Assembly (NCBI GenBank): GCA_947177825.1
Contig: CAMWWA010000032.1
Coordinates: forward strand, 1 to 10,167
DNA from: an uncultured Clostridia bacterium
GTDB taxonomy: Bacteria; Bacillota; Clostridia; Christensenellales; Borkfalkiaceae
Length of the DNA stretch: 10,167 bases
Direction of reading: 5' to 3'
The position numbers and the translations under genes were made by a program. The notes beneath the pieces are model-generated. The model had not been told where the DNA came from. It was given only the letters and a program-made list of their open reading frames with translations, and ran no database searches. The first letter of the stretch is position 1. Each line of letters opens with the position of its first letter. Below are positions 1-6,829 of the stretch, piece by piece.

Positions 1-16
1 TGTGGTCAAACAGTCA

Positions 17-50
17 AAAAGCCCCCGCGCAAACCTGCGCGGGGGCTTTT
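17..50 (-). terminator. Intrinsic terminator after rplL
   Basis: A perfect 15-bp inverted repeat (17-31 with 36-50, loop of 4) with a GC-rich core lies 16 bases beyond the rplL stop. Read on the minus strand it ends in a run of T (CTTTTTGACTG), the standard form of an intrinsic terminator. It closes the rplJ-rplL unit, so any rpoB further left would need readthrough or its own promoter. Bases 1-16 beyond it hold nothing I can identify. Confidence 0.9.
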
Positions 51-65
51 AATTGCAATTTTAAA

Positions 66-446
66 TTACTCGGCAACAACGGTTGCGCCTGCAGCCTTAA
101 GGTCGGCGATAATCTTATCAGCCTCTTCCTTAGCAACGTTCTCTTTAAGAACGCCGCCCTTTTCAACTGCCTGCTTAGCTTCAACAAGGCCAAGACCGGT
201 GAATGCGCGAACGACCTTGATAACGTCGATTTTCTTAGCGCCTGCGTCCTTAAGAACGATGTTGAACTCGGTCTTTTCTTCAGCTGCTGCTGCGGGAGCT
301 GCGCCGCCTGCTGCGGGAGCTGCCGCTACTGCTACGGGAGCTGCTGCGGATACACCGAACTCCTCTTCAAGTGCCTTTACGAGCTCGTTGAGCTCAAGAA
401 CCGTCATACCTTTGATTTCTTCGATAAACTTCTTAACGTCTGCCAT
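66..446 (-). CDS. rplL: 50S ribosomal protein L7/L12
   Basis: This 126-residue protein has the full length and architecture of L7/L12, the ribosomal stalk protein that recruits and activates translational GTPases. Residues about 1-33 form the dimerisation domain that docks on L10, starting [11 protein letters not shown]. An Ala/Pro/Gly-rich hinge follows (about 34-57). The C-terminal factor-binding domain runs from about 58 to 126 and carries the family signature [17 protein letters not shown]. The ATG is preceded at good distance by AAGGAG. It is the second gene of the rplJ-rplL unit, 97 nt after rplJ, and is followed by a strong terminator. L7/L12 is needed in several copies per L10, and its own strong ribosome binding site fits that. 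Nothing is unusual. Confidence 0.98.
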   Translation of the reverse strand: MADVKKFIEEIKGMTVLELNELVKALEEEFGVSAAAPVAVAAAPAAGGAAPAAAAEEKTEFNIVLKDAGAKKIDVIKVVRAFTGLGLVEAKQAVEKGGVLKENVAKEEADKIIADLKAAGATVVAE

Positions 447-543
447 TTTTTTTACTCCTTAGGATAATTTTTTAATTTAATGATTTTTTTCTGCGCTCAT
501 TTGTTTTAAGCCGAACGCAAAGGCTTTTGTTTTTCCGCTTGGG

Positions 544-1063
544 TTATGCCTTGCTCTTTGCAACGCCGTCGAGCACGCGGACGATACCCGACAAAAGATT
601 GTTGAGCACGCCTGCAAAGTTTGCAAGAGGCGCCTGCATGGAACCCAGCATCTTTGCAACCAGCTCTTCCTTCGAAGGCATGGAAGCAAGTGCTTTAATG
701 CCGCTCTTGTCCACGTACGCATTGTCTACGAACGCGCTCTTTAAAACTATCTTGTCCGTATAGTCCTTAGCCGCCGCAACCATAACCTTTGCCGCCGACG
801 TTTCGTCGCCTGCAAACGCAATTGCCGTGGGACCGTTCAAATCGTTGTCGAACTGGTTATAGCCAAGCTCGTTTAAAGCCTTTCTCATCAAGGTGTTTTT
901 GTAAACCTTGTATTCGCAGCCTGCCTGCTTGCACTTTTTGCGCAGTTCGGAAACTTCGGCAACGGTGAGCTTGTTATAATCGACCAATACGATGGACTTG
1001 GAAGCTTTGATTTTTTCCACAATCTCTTGAACAACTACTTTTTTCGCTTCTTGATTAGCTGAC
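544..1063 (-). other. Main body of the rplJ reading frame (see the rplJ entry for the gene)
   Basis: This entry marks the coding part of rplJ that follows the unusual TTG start codon at 1063-1065. The N-terminal L10 domain starts at residue 1 of the TTG frame, with no upstream in-frame ATG between the Shine-Dalgarno site and the conserved coding sequence. The full gene is described in the next entry. Confidence 0.5.
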
Positions 1064-1065
1064 AA
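544..1065 (-). CDS. rplJ: 50S ribosomal protein L10
   Basis: This 173-residue protein matches L10, the base of the ribosomal stalk, which binds 23S rRNA and several L7/L12 dimers. The N-terminal rRNA-binding domain contains the family pattern VLVDYNKLTVAEVSELRKK followed by EYKVYKNTLMRKAL. The C-terminal region (about 130-173) holds the helix that carries L7/L12 dimers. The start is TTG (1063-1065), chosen because GGGAGG lies 9 nt upstream and no ATG fits between it and the conserved sequence. A leader of about 155 nt with an L10-type attenuator precedes the gene, so L10-L7/L12 complexes probably repress their own synthesis. rplL follows after 97 nt. Confidence 0.97.
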   Translation of the reverse strand: MSANQEAKKVVVQEIVEKIKASKSIVLVDYNKLTVAEVSELRKKCKQAGCEYKVYKNTLMRKALNELGYNQFDNDLNGPTAIAFAGDETSAAKVMVAAAKDYTDKIVLKSAFVDNAYVDKSGIKALASMPSKEELVAKMLGSMQAPLANFAGVLNNLLSGIVRVLDGVAKSKA

Positions 1066-1096
1066 ATCTTTTTACCTCCCGTATTATTTTGATTAT

Positions 1097-1221
1097 AAAA
1101 AAACCTTACACCGCAAAGGTATAAGGCAAAATAATTACAAAGTTATAATTAAAAAGCTTTCTACCTCGGCAAGAAATTAAGCTTAGATAAGCACTTGCTG
1201 TCTGCGGTATGTTTAATTTAC
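1097..1221 (-). promoter_or_regulatory. L10 leader: autoregulatory attenuator of rplJ-rplL
   Basis: The transcribed leader contains the conserved L10-binding core of the Firmicutes L10 leader family. CGCAGACAGCAAG (1194-1206) faces CTTGCCGAGGTAG (1161-1173) across a small GCTTA/TAAGC hairpin (1181-1192) and the GCTTAAT motif. Downstream is a terminator hairpin with a T7 run. The 5' segment ATACCGCAGA (1201-1210) can pair over 10 bp, with G-U pairs, with TTTGCGGTGT (1108-1117), which is the loop and 3' arm of that terminator. The two foldings exclude each other. In the known family, L10(L7/L12) binding stabilises the core fold and so favours termination. The sequence supports the elements; the ligand and outcome are taken from the family. 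Confidence 0.88.
1104..1126 (-). terminator. Attenuator terminator hairpin in the rplJ leader
   Basis: CCTTATACC (1118-1126) pairs with GGTGTAAGG (1104-1112) over 9 bp with one G-U pair and a 5-nt loop. Seven T residues follow on the minus strand (1097-1103). It lies about 32 nt before the rplJ start and is the terminator half of the L10 leader switch. Confidence 0.85.
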
Positions 1222-1227
1222 GTTACG

Positions 1228-1256
1228 ATTATATCTTTATCCTTCCCCTCTGTCAA
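1228..1256 (-). promoter_or_regulatory. Consensus housekeeping promoter for rplJ-rplL
   Basis: The -35 box TTGACA (1251-1256) and -10 box TATAAT (1228-1233) are both perfect and separated by exactly 17 bp, with A/T tracts upstream (about 1257-1300) that resemble an UP element. The expected start is about 1221, which gives a leader of about 155 nt holding the complete L10 attenuator. This is the strongest promoter by sequence in the window. Confidence 0.92.
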
Positions 1257-1302
1257 GCGTTTTTCGCCTTGAAAAAAAGAAATTTTTTGCAAAAACGAAA
1301 AC

Positions 1303-1333
1303 CGCCGCGGTGCAGACCTTCTGCACCGCGGCG
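1303..1333 (-). terminator. Intrinsic terminator after rplA
   Basis: A perfect 14-bp inverted repeat (1303-1316 with 1320-1333, loop of 3) lies 18 nt past the rplA stop. It is followed on the minus strand by GTTTTCGTTTTTG, a broken but T-rich tail. It separates the rplK-rplA transcript from rplJ-rplL, which has its own promoter just downstream. Some readthrough is possible because the T run is interrupted. Confidence 0.85.
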
Positions 1334-1351
1334 CTTAAATACTTTTTTAAA

Positions 1352-2041
1352 TTAACCCTTGTTGTAAACGACCTTAACGCCGGGGCCCATCGTGGAAGTG
1401 AGCGTTACGCTCTTGATGTACTGTCCCTTTGCAGCCGCGGGCTTAGCCTTTACGATTGCTTCCATAAGCGCGTTGAAGTTTTCTACAATCTTATCGGTGC
1501 CGAAGCTCTTCTTGCCGATGGGGCAGTGAATGATAGCCGTCTTGTCCAGACGGTATTCAACCTTACCTGCCTTAACTTCCTTAACCGCCTTGGTAACGTC
1601 CATGGTAACCGTGCCGCTCTTGGGGTTGGGCATCAAGCCCTTGGGACCTAAGACACGACCGATACGGCCGACCACGCCCATCATATCGGGGGTGGTAATA
1701 ACGACGTCGAAATCGAACCAGTTATCCTTCTGGATACGCATAACCATTTCTTCTGCGCCTACGTAATCCGCGCCTGCCGCCGTTGCCTGGTCCGCCTTGT
1801 CGCCCTTTGCGATGACGAGAACCTTCTTGTCCTTACCGGTGCCGTTGGGTAAAACGAGCACGCCTCTTACCTGCTGGTCAGCCTGTCTGGGGTCTACGCC
1901 GAGACGAACGTGCAGTTCGATTGTTTCGTCGAACTTCGCCTTAGCGGTAGAAAGAGCCAGGTTTACCGCCTCGGTAGCTTCGTATGCCTTGGTGCGGTCG
2001 TATGATTTTACGCTTTCCGCGTACTTCTTGCCTACTTTCAT
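1352..2041 (-). CDS. rplA: 50S ribosomal protein L1
   Basis: At 229 residues this is full-length L1, the mobile L1-stalk protein that helps eject deacylated tRNA. Family features are plain: the segment [20 protein letters not shown] (about residues 125-145), then the rRNA-contacting ending [13 protein letters not shown]1 is also the classic translational repressor of its own operon, and two hairpins that look like its 23S rRNA target occur nearby, one before rplK and one directly before this gene. The ATG follows GGAGG at 9 nt. A strong terminator stands just downstream, making rplA the last gene of its transcript. Confidence 0.98.
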   Translation of the reverse strand: MKVGKKYAESVKSYDRTKAYEATEAVNLALSTAKAKFDETIELHVRLGVDPRQADQQVRGVLVLPNGTGKDKKVLVIAKGDKADQATAAGADYVGAEEMVMRIQKDNWFDFDVVITTPDMMGVVGRIGRVLGPKGLMPNPKSGTVTMDVTKAVKEVKAGKVEYRLDKTAIIHCPIGKKSFGTDKIVENFNALMEAIVKAKPAAAKGQYIKSVTLTSTMGPGVKVVYNKG

Positions 2042-2057
2042 TTATAATTTCCTCCGT

Positions 2058-2106
2058 GTGGTTCATCCGAGGGGTCGACTTTGATTTTTTATATCCCTCT
2101 CCCACC
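2058..2106 (-). promoter_or_regulatory. Probable L1-binding operator between rplK and rplA
   Basis: The spacer RNA can form a lower stem GTGG/CCAC, an asymmetric internal loop (GA opposite GGATGAA) and an upper stem GAGGG/CCCTC. The 5' side GGTGGGAG (2099-2106) is the same string found in the 23S rRNA L1 site, and the 3' side ends in the expected CCAC. The hairpin ends two bases before the GGAGG ribosome binding site of rplA, so a bound protein would block initiation. L1 as the ligand is inferred from family knowledge and the 23S likeness. Confidence 0.72.
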
Positions 2107-2131
2107 TGAAAGGCTTAAACTAAGCCCCTCG

Positions 2132-2557
2132 TTACTCCTCTACGGTTACACCCATAGAGCGGGCGGTGCCCTTAACCATGCTCTTTGCCATTTCCAGGTC
2201 GGAGCAGTTCAAATCGGGCATCTTGGTCTTTGCAATCTCTTCAAGCTGAGCCTTGGTAAGCTTGCCGACCTTGTCCCTGTTGGGGCGTGCGCTTGCCGTT
2301 TCGATGCCGAGCGCCTTCTTGATAAGAACGGGCGTGGGCGGCGTCTTCAAAATAAACGTGAAGCTTCTGTCCTGATAGATGGTTACTACGCAGGGAATGA
2401 TAAGCCCTGCCTGTGCGCTCGTCTTGGCGTTGAACTCCTTGGTGAAACCGGGAATGTTGATACCGTGGGGACCCAGCGTAGAACCTACGGGGGGTGCGGG
2501 GGTAGCCTTTCCGGCGGGGAGCTGCAACTTAACTACCGCAGTAATTTTCTTAGCCAT
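2132..2557 (-). CDS. rplK: 50S ribosomal protein L11
   Basis: A full-length 141-residue L11, which with L10 and L7/L12 makes the GTPase-associated centre and binds the 1070 region of 23S rRNA. The N-terminal domain shows the hallmark [18 protein letters not shown] followed by [19 protein letters not shown]. The C-terminal rRNA-binding domain holds the segment [18 protein letters not shown] and the ending GTARSMGV. The start ATG follows AGGAGG at 11 nt. It sits 99 nt after nusG and 90 nt before rplA, and both spacers carry an L1-type hairpin. No separate promoter is apparent, so it is probably expressed from the rpmG promoter. Confidence 0.98.
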   Translation of the reverse strand: MAKKITAVVKLQLPAGKATPAPPVGSTLGPHGINIPGFTKEFNAKTSAQAGLIIPCVVTIYQDRSFTFILKTPPTPVLIKKALGIETASARPNRDKVGKLTKAQLEEIAKTKMPDLNCSDLEMAKSMVKGTARSMGVTVEE

Positions 2558-2576
2558 AATTAAATATTCCTCCTAT

Positions 2577-2626
2577 CGTGGTAATAGCGAATAAACCATG
2601 CAAAAAATTTAATTTATTCTCCCACG
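2577..2626 (-). promoter_or_regulatory. Probable L1-binding operator in the rplK leader
   Basis: The mRNA before rplK can fold into CGTGG/CCACG (2622-2626 with 2577-2581), an asymmetric internal loop (GAG opposite CGCTATTA) and a stem AATAAA/TTTATT. The strings GTGGGAG and ATTACCAC closely copy the two sides of the 23S rRNA L1 site. AGGAGG (2569-2574) begins 2 nt after the hairpin, so L1 binding would block rplK translation and, by coupling, rplA. L1 autoregulation at this position is established in other bacteria; here it is read from the fold. Confidence 0.78.
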
Positions 2627-2627
2627 C

Positions 2628-2642
2628 GCCCGCTTGGCGGGC
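2628..2642 (-). other. Small GC hairpin after nusG
   Basis: GCCCGC and GCGGGC form a 6-bp stem with a 3-nt loop, about 15 nt past the nusG stop and directly before the L1 operator. No T run follows on either strand, so it is unlikely to terminate. It may protect the 3' end or act as an RNA processing or pausing element; I cannot tell which. Confidence 0.5.
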
Positions 2643-2656
2643 TATAATCAAAAGCG

Positions 2657-3181
2657 TTACGCTTCGATTTTTTTGATTTGTATATATTCCACTTCGACGT
2701 CGGTCGAACGCCCGAACATCTGAATGTTTACCTTTGCCTTCTGCGAAAGGTCGTTCAGCTCCGTAATAACGCCGTCGAAACCTTCCAGAGGGCCCGCGTC
2801 GATATTGATGGTGTCGCCCACCTTGAAATCGGCGTCCATTACGACCTCTTCAAGGCGCATCTTTCTGATTTCGTCCTCCTTCATGGGAATAGGTCTTCCC
2901 TGGGGACCGACGAAACCGGTTACGCCCCTCGTATTGGTTACCCAGTACCAGAGCTGGTTGGAATAAATCATTTTGATAAAGACGTAGCAGGGCAGAAGCT
3001 TGCGCTCCACTACCTTGCGCTTGCCGTTCTTTTCCTCTATGGTCTGCTCCATAGGAATTTTTACGTCGAAAATCTGGTCCTTGAGGTTGTTGTTCTCGAT
3101 AAGGCGGAACAGCGAATCCTTAACCATCATTTCGTAACCGGAATAGGTGTGCAGAATATACCAGCAAGGTTTTTCTTCCAT
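2657..3181 (-). CDS. nusG: Transcription elongation/antitermination factor NusG
   Basis: This 174-residue protein has the two NusG domains. The NGN domain (about 1-110), which contacts the clamp of RNA polymerase, begins CWYILHTYSGYE and includes ERKLLPCYVFIKM and the motif TRGVTGFVGP. The KOW domain (about 120-174) has FKVGDTINIDAGPLEGFDG and the ending VEVEYIQIKKIEA. NusG alters pausing and links polymerase to partners such as the ribosome. The ATG is preceded by GGGAGGG at a short distance. It follows secE by 16 nt, the conserved secE-nusG arrangement, and probably shares its transcript. Confidence 0.98.
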   Translation of the reverse strand: MEEKPCWYILHTYSGYEMMVKDSLFRLIENNNLKDQIFDVKIPMEQTIEEKNGKRKVVERKLLPCYVFIKMIYSNQLWYWVTNTRGVTGFVGPQGRPIPMKEDEIRKMRLEEVVMDADFKVGDTINIDAGPLEGFDGVITELNDLSQKAKVNIQMFGRSTDVEVEYIQIKKIEA

Positions 3182-3197
3182 CTGTGTGCCCTCCCGT

Positions 3198-3419
3198 TTA
3201 CTTTATTCCCGTAAGCAGCTTTAAAAGATATTGCAAGCCCTGGTTGATACCGGTTGCCACAAGGGTAAAGATAAGCACTACGACCAAAACGACGCAGGTT
3301 GCCTTTACCACCTTGGGAAAAGTGGGCCAGGTTACTCTTTTAAGCTCGGAAAAAACTTCCTTCATTTTTCTGCCCATTCTCACGAAGATATTGGGCTTCT
3401 TTTCCTTTTCCTTAGCCAT
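3198..3419 (-). CDS. secE: Preprotein translocase subunit SecE
   Basis: A 73-residue, single-span SecE of the short Gram-positive type. It clamps the SecY channel at the inner membrane. The amphipathic region carries the conserved motif ELKRVTWPT (about residues 25-33). One membrane helix follows (about 42-62, VVLVVVLIFTLVA core). A basic N terminus rich in Lys/Glu precedes it. The start ATG overlaps the rpmG stop by one base (TAATG), which suggests translational coupling, and an AAGGA site lies within the end of rpmG. nusG follows after 16 nt. Confidence 0.96.
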   Translation of the reverse strand: MAKEKEKKPNIFVRMGRKMKEVFSELKRVTWPTFPKVVKATCVVLVVVLIFTLVATGINQGLQYLLKLLTGIK

Positions 3420-3580
3420 TACTTGGATTCCTTATGTTCCGTGTGCTTCTTGCAGAAGGGGCAGTATTTGGAAATGGTAAGCCTGTCGGGGTCGTTACGC
3501 TTATTCTTATAGCTGTCGTAATTTCTGTGCTTGCATTCGGTGCACTCAAACGTAATTTTAGCCCTGGTTGATGCCTTCAT
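3419..3580 (-). CDS. rpmG: 50S ribosomal protein L33, zinc-binding form
   Basis: A 53-residue L33 starting [16 protein letters not shown]. It keeps both zinc-binding pairs (C13/C16 and C40/C43), so it is the zinc-ribbon C+ form rather than the zinc-free paralogue. I chose the ATG at 3578-3580 rather than an in-frame one 26 codons upstream because GGAG sits about 10 nt before it, the protein then has the normal length, and the longer form would start inside the promoter leader. It is the first gene of the rpmG-secE-nusG transcript, with the promoter about 50 bp upstream. Confidence 0.95.
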   Translation of the reverse strand: MKASTRAKITFECTECKHRNYDSYKNKRNDPDRLTISKYCPFCKKHTEHKESK

Positions 3581-3629
3581 AATAGGTCTCCGTACAAAAA
3601 AATTACACCCCTTTCGGATGTGTACAATG

Positions 3630-3658
3630 AGTTTACCACACGAAAAAGGCGTTGTCAA
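3630..3658 (-). promoter_or_regulatory. Promoter for rpmG-secE-nusG (and likely rplK-rplA)
   Basis: A perfect -35 TTGACA (3653-3658), a 17-bp spacer and TAAACT (3630-3635, four of six matches) lie upstream of rpmG. The expected start near 3623 gives a leader of about 40 nt. No other convincing promoter is seen before rplK, so it probably serves all five genes. Confidence 0.82.
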
Positions 3659-3713
3659 CTCATTTTTTCAAACAATCGCAAATTTATTTTCGTTTACTAT
3701 ATTAAATAATAAA

Positions 3714-3737
3714 GCCGCGGCGCAAACGCGCCGCGGT
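3714..3737 (-). terminator. Intrinsic terminator after the lipoprotein gene
   Basis: CCGCGGCGC (3715-3723) pairs with GCGCCGCGG (3728-3736) over 9 bp around a 4-nt loop, with a possible G-U closing pair. On the minus strand it is followed by CTTTATTATTTAA. It lies about 38 nt past the lipoprotein stop and isolates that gene from the ribosomal cluster. Confidence 0.8.
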
Positions 3738-3774
3738 CAATATTAAGTTTGTTGTTGTGCTTGAAATACTCCGT

Positions 3775-6672
3775 TTATGCAACGGGCGTAAGCGTTATAT
3801 TTACATATCCGGAAGTCAACGCCGTCGTAGCCAGATATATTACGTCGCCAGCCTTGAGCGTAACGGTCCTTGTATAATCCTCGTCCCAATCGCTGTTATT
3901 ACTCGTGCCGGGACCCACCGTGTTGTCCGCGTTTGCCGCAATGTCGGAATTGACGTAAGCCACAACGCCGTTTAAATCGTACGGGTCTTCAACTTCGATT
4001 CCTTCACCTACCAAGAAGTAGATATACGAACCTTTCTTGAAATTGTTAGAAACTTCGAAGGTTATTTGATAAGTGCCTTCGGTAACTGAATCGCCGACCG
4101 TAAGCTTAACGATTGATTCAAAGCTGGAGAAAATGACGTTTTCAAGCTTTTCATTTACTTCGAGATAGGTTACCGGCTCCTCGCACGAAACGATATTTAC
4201 GGCAAATTCCGTACTGTCGTTGCCGGTGAACGCGAGAACAACCGTTTGACCCGCTTCCGCATAGAATACGCCGCTGCGTGTTTTCATATCAACGTCAAAC
4301 ACGAAAGAGTAATGGGTTCTGTCCGCCCTGATAACGGCGCTTACTTTAACGCCGTCCCCAACCGATATATTGTAATATCCGCTTTCGGAGGTTGTAAAGG
4401 CATAGAACTTTTCGGTTCCGTCCTCGTACTTGCCGGTTGTGATATTCGTATCCGAAAGCGTAATATTATTGTTGCCGACCTCAAGCGTATTATATTGGGG
4501 GGCTGCGGGTTCTTCTTCGGTGCCTTCTACAATGGTAATTGTATTATCCGCCGCTCTTCCCGATACCTTTACTACTTTGACTTCGTCGCCCACCTTTAAA
4601 TCAACGGTAGCGTAGCGGTCGCAGAAAGCAATGTAACCGAATTTAGATTTTACGCCGTCGGGATGTGCCTCGTCCTTTACGCAAAGCTCGAACACACCGC
4701 TTTCCGCCTTAAACGTATACGTACCCGCTTCGGCTTCGGTAACAGTCATAAATTCAAGCCCGGAATCATTTACGGTAAGTTTGCCTGCGGCTACGTCACA
4801 ATACTCCCCAACGACAGTCGGCTCCTTATCTATGCCGATAAGGAAGCACCCGCCTGTCGAGGGCGCTTGGTTTCTGAACTTAAGAGTCTTGTTCGCCTCT
4901 ACCGTAAAGGTAAATTTCACTGGAACTAAATTAGCAATATTGAGAGAGTTTTGGCTGGGCTGCAAGTTATTCTTTGTCAGAATTACATAATCGCCCGCCT
5001 TTGCCGTCACGGTTACGTCGTCGGCGTAATATTGAAGGTCCCCCTTGCAGTACCCCTCCAAAGCAAAATCTTCCGGTATGTATTGTTTCTGTAAGCTGTT
5101 ACTGTTGACAGGCCCCTTACTCGCCGTGTCAAAAGTTGCAACCTGAAGACTAAAGGTACTGTTATTCAAACTCACCCAATAAATCGTATATGTGCCTTCC
5201 GTTTCAAAAGTATAGCTAAGATACGGGTTTGCAGTGCTTTGGGTTACGTAATTCACTCCGTCGGAAAGGGCACTCGCGCTGCTAGTAGCACCGCCGGAAG
5301 CGTTGAGAACCGCATTGTCATACGCATAAGCAACCGACTTACTGCAGACAGTGCAACGCTGGGATACGGTTTTTGCTGTTTCATTCACCTTAGGCGTGGC
5401 GGTGGTACTGAGGGTGTGTCCCTTTGCCGCAACCACTTCCTGTTTTTCGAGAATATTAAGGCAGACCGAACACTTTTTACCTTCGGTTAAGCCAGTTTCC
5501 GTACAAGTAGGCTCTTTTGCTGCTATAGTCTGCTCGGTGTGCGCCTTTTTGGGTGTTGTCACGCTGAAATTTACAGCCTTGCCGTCTTTTACTATGCTGT
5601 AAGACTGTCTGCCCGGCGCTATACACGTTGCGCTATCGTCGTCTGCGGTATAATTTTCGTCGTCAAGCACGGGTAATTCTACGGACAAGTCATCCGCTTC
5701 CCAGCCGCACGTGCCTACGGCACCCGAACAGGTTCTTGTTGCCGTGCCCGTTTCGTCAGCCGTGGGCTCGTCGGTTACCACCCAGTTCCAAACGTGGGTA
5801 TGTACGGACGCCTCCGAAACCTTAAAGGTAACGTCTTCATACGCCTCCACGTAATATTTACCCGTCGCAACCTCGACGGTATTTTCGTCGCCTTCCAAAG
5901 TTTCGAGGGGAACGAGATAGCCGTCTTCATAGCTATCGCCTATTGCGAAGGGTGCAGTCATGTCCAGCGCTTTTACTTCGGTCGCCGTACCGCTGACGAC
6001 AAATAACTGATATTTGCCCACTTCAAGCTGAATTTCGTACCTCTTGGGCGTAACGGAAGTCGCACCCGTAACGAGTACTTCCTCATTTAACTCGATAGCG
6101 GTAAACAACGTCTCTGCCGCCGCCTCGAATTTAACCGTAACGTTCGACAGTGTACCGTTTATTGACCTGACGGTTACGTTTGCGCTCTTTTCGTGGTATT
6201 CGAAAGATACGGGGTTACCCTGATTTATGCCCGCACCGAACACAACCTTATCGTTCGCGCAGGACAGAGTGTATAATTTACCCTCCACCGCGCCGTCTAA
6301 GGTTAAAGTAACACCGGTTTCGTCAAGAGAATCAAAAATCTTGTCTACTCCGACGCTGACGGTAGCCGTTCTTTCAATCTCGTCTCCGTCGTCGCCGTCA
6401 TCGCTGCTGTCGGCAGCCTTGTAGCCGCAGACCGAGCAGGCGCCGTTCGTGCCCGCGGTGTCGTGGTTTTCGGTCTTGGTTTTCGCGTCGCAATCTCCCG
6501 CGGCGTCACACGTGCCCGTGTGAGTCGTCGCGCCGTCGATTTGCCAATTCGTGTAATTGTGCGTGTGCCCGTCACCGTCTTTGCCTCCTCCGCAGGCGGC
6601 AAGTCCGGCGGCACCCGCAAGCGCAACCGTACAAGCAAGAACCGCCAGCAAAGCTTTCCTTGTCTTTTTCAT
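3775..6672 (-). CDS. Large secreted lipoprotein with Cys/His modules and beta-rich repeats
   Basis: A 965-residue protein of unknown function. The N terminus is a lipoprotein signal peptide: basic MKKTRK, a hydrophobic stretch, and lipobox LAAC with C27 as the lipidated residue, followed by a GGGKDGDG linker. It should be anchored on the outer face of the membrane. Cys/His modules occur at 36-84 (HTH, W43, C55, C61, C79, C82-G) and 291-324 (HTHVWNW, C315, C322). A further pair spans 378-444 (C390, C401, C404, then H419, C440, C443), resembling the PTCTETG...CSVC repeats seen in clostridial surface proteins. An acidic Ser/Asp linker follows the first module (88-98). About 450-965 is Thr/Val/Gly-rich with recurrent GTYT- or GYYNI-type strands, suggesting several beta-sandwich domains. 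No enzyme motif is seen. Its AAGGAG site, own promoter and terminator make it monocistronic. Confidence 0.85.
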   Translation of the reverse strand: MKKTRKALLAVLACTVALAGAAGLAACGGGKDGDGHTHNYTNWQIDGATTHTGTCDAAGDCDAKTKTENHDTAGTNGACSVCGYKAADSSDDGDDGDEIERTATVSVGVDKIFDSLDETGVTLTLDGAVEGKLYTLSCANDKVVFGAGINQGNPVSFEYHEKSANVTVRSINGTLSNVTVKFEAAAETLFTAIELNEEVLVTGATSVTPKRYEIQLEVGKYQLFVVSGTATEVKALDMTAPFAIGDSYEDGYLVPLETLEGDENTVEVATGKYYVEAYEDVTFKVSEASVHTHVWNWVVTDEPTADETGTATRTCSGAVGTCGWEADDLSVELPVLDDENYTADDDSATCIAPGRQSYSIVKDGKAVNFSVTTPKKAHTEQTIAAKEPTCTETGLTEGKKCSVCLNILEKQEVVAAKGHTLSTTATPKVNETAKTVSQRCTVCSKSVAYAYDNAVLNASGGATSSASALSDGVNYVTQSTANPYLSYTFETEGTYTIYWVSLNNSTFSLQVATFDTASKGPVNSNSLQKQYIPEDFALEGYCKGDLQYYADDVTVTAKAGDYVILTKNNLQPSQNSLNIANLVPVKFTFTVEANKTLKFRNQAPSTGGCFLIGIDKEPTVVGEYCDVAAGKLTVNDSGLEFMTVTEAEAGTYTFKAESGVFELCVKDEAHPDGVKSKFGYIAFCDRYATVDLKVGDEVKVVKVSGRAADNTITIVEGTEEEPAAPQYNTLEVGNNNITLSDTNITTGKYEDGTEKFYAFTTSESGYYNISVGDGVKVSAVIRADRTHYSFVFDVDMKTRSGVFYAEAGQTVVLAFTGNDSTEFAVNIVSCEEPVTYLEVNEKLENVIFSSFESIVKLTVGDSVTEGTYQITFEVSNNFKKGSYIYFLVGEGIEVEDPYDLNGVVAYVNSDIAANADNTVGPGTSNNSDWDEDYTRTVTLKAGDVIYLATTALTSGYVNITLTPVA

Positions 6673-6822
6673 AAACTATTTACTCCTTACAATTGTTTAC
6701 AACTAAATGTTTTTATTGTTAAGCAGTGTTTGCTTAACAACGGGCAAGGGCGCGCCCTTGCGAAATCTTTATGCGCATATTTCCAAATTTTGCATAAAAA
6801 TTTAATATTTTTTGTATAATTG
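6673..6822 (-). promoter_or_regulatory. Structured 5' leader of the lipoprotein gene
   Basis: The transcript from the predicted promoter has a leader of about 150 nt with three inverted repeats in a row: the 10-bp palindrome TATGCGCATA (6770-6779), the perfect 18-bp palindrome GCAAGGGCGCGCCCTTGC (6744-6761), and a 10-bp stem with 5-nt loop (6716-6725 with 6731-6740). AAGGAG stands about 10 nt before the ATG. No T run follows any of the hairpins, so none is a clear terminator. I do not recognise a riboswitch family. The elements may stabilise the mRNA or bind a protein. Confidence 0.55.
6744..6761. repeat. 18-bp perfect palindrome in the lipoprotein leader
   Basis: GCAAGGGCGCGCCCTTGC is self-complementary without a loop. 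As RNA it could fold only with its centre unpaired, or two transcripts could pair. As DNA it could be a dimeric protein site located downstream of the promoter. It contrasts with the AT-rich DNA on both sides. Confidence 0.6.
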
Positions 6823-6829
6823 TATAAAC

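Noticed and set aside
477..543. Possible attenuator between rplJ and rplL (AAGCC / GGCTT)
   Set aside because: The stem is only 5 bp with a 9-base loop and no following T run, which is too weak to call.
2628..2642. Terminator between nusG and rplK
   Set aside because: The 6-bp stem has no T run on the minus strand, and no new promoter is found before rplK, so readthrough is more likely.
3581..3658. An ATG 26 codons upstream of the chosen rpmG start
   Set aside because: It would overlap the promoter at 3630-3658 and add a non-conserved extension to L33. The inner ATG has a good GGAG site.
6345..6638. Arg/Thr/Pro-rich 97-codon frame overlapping the lipoprotein N terminus
   Set aside because: It is in another frame of the same strand inside a well-supported gene, with biased composition and no ribosome binding site that I can see.
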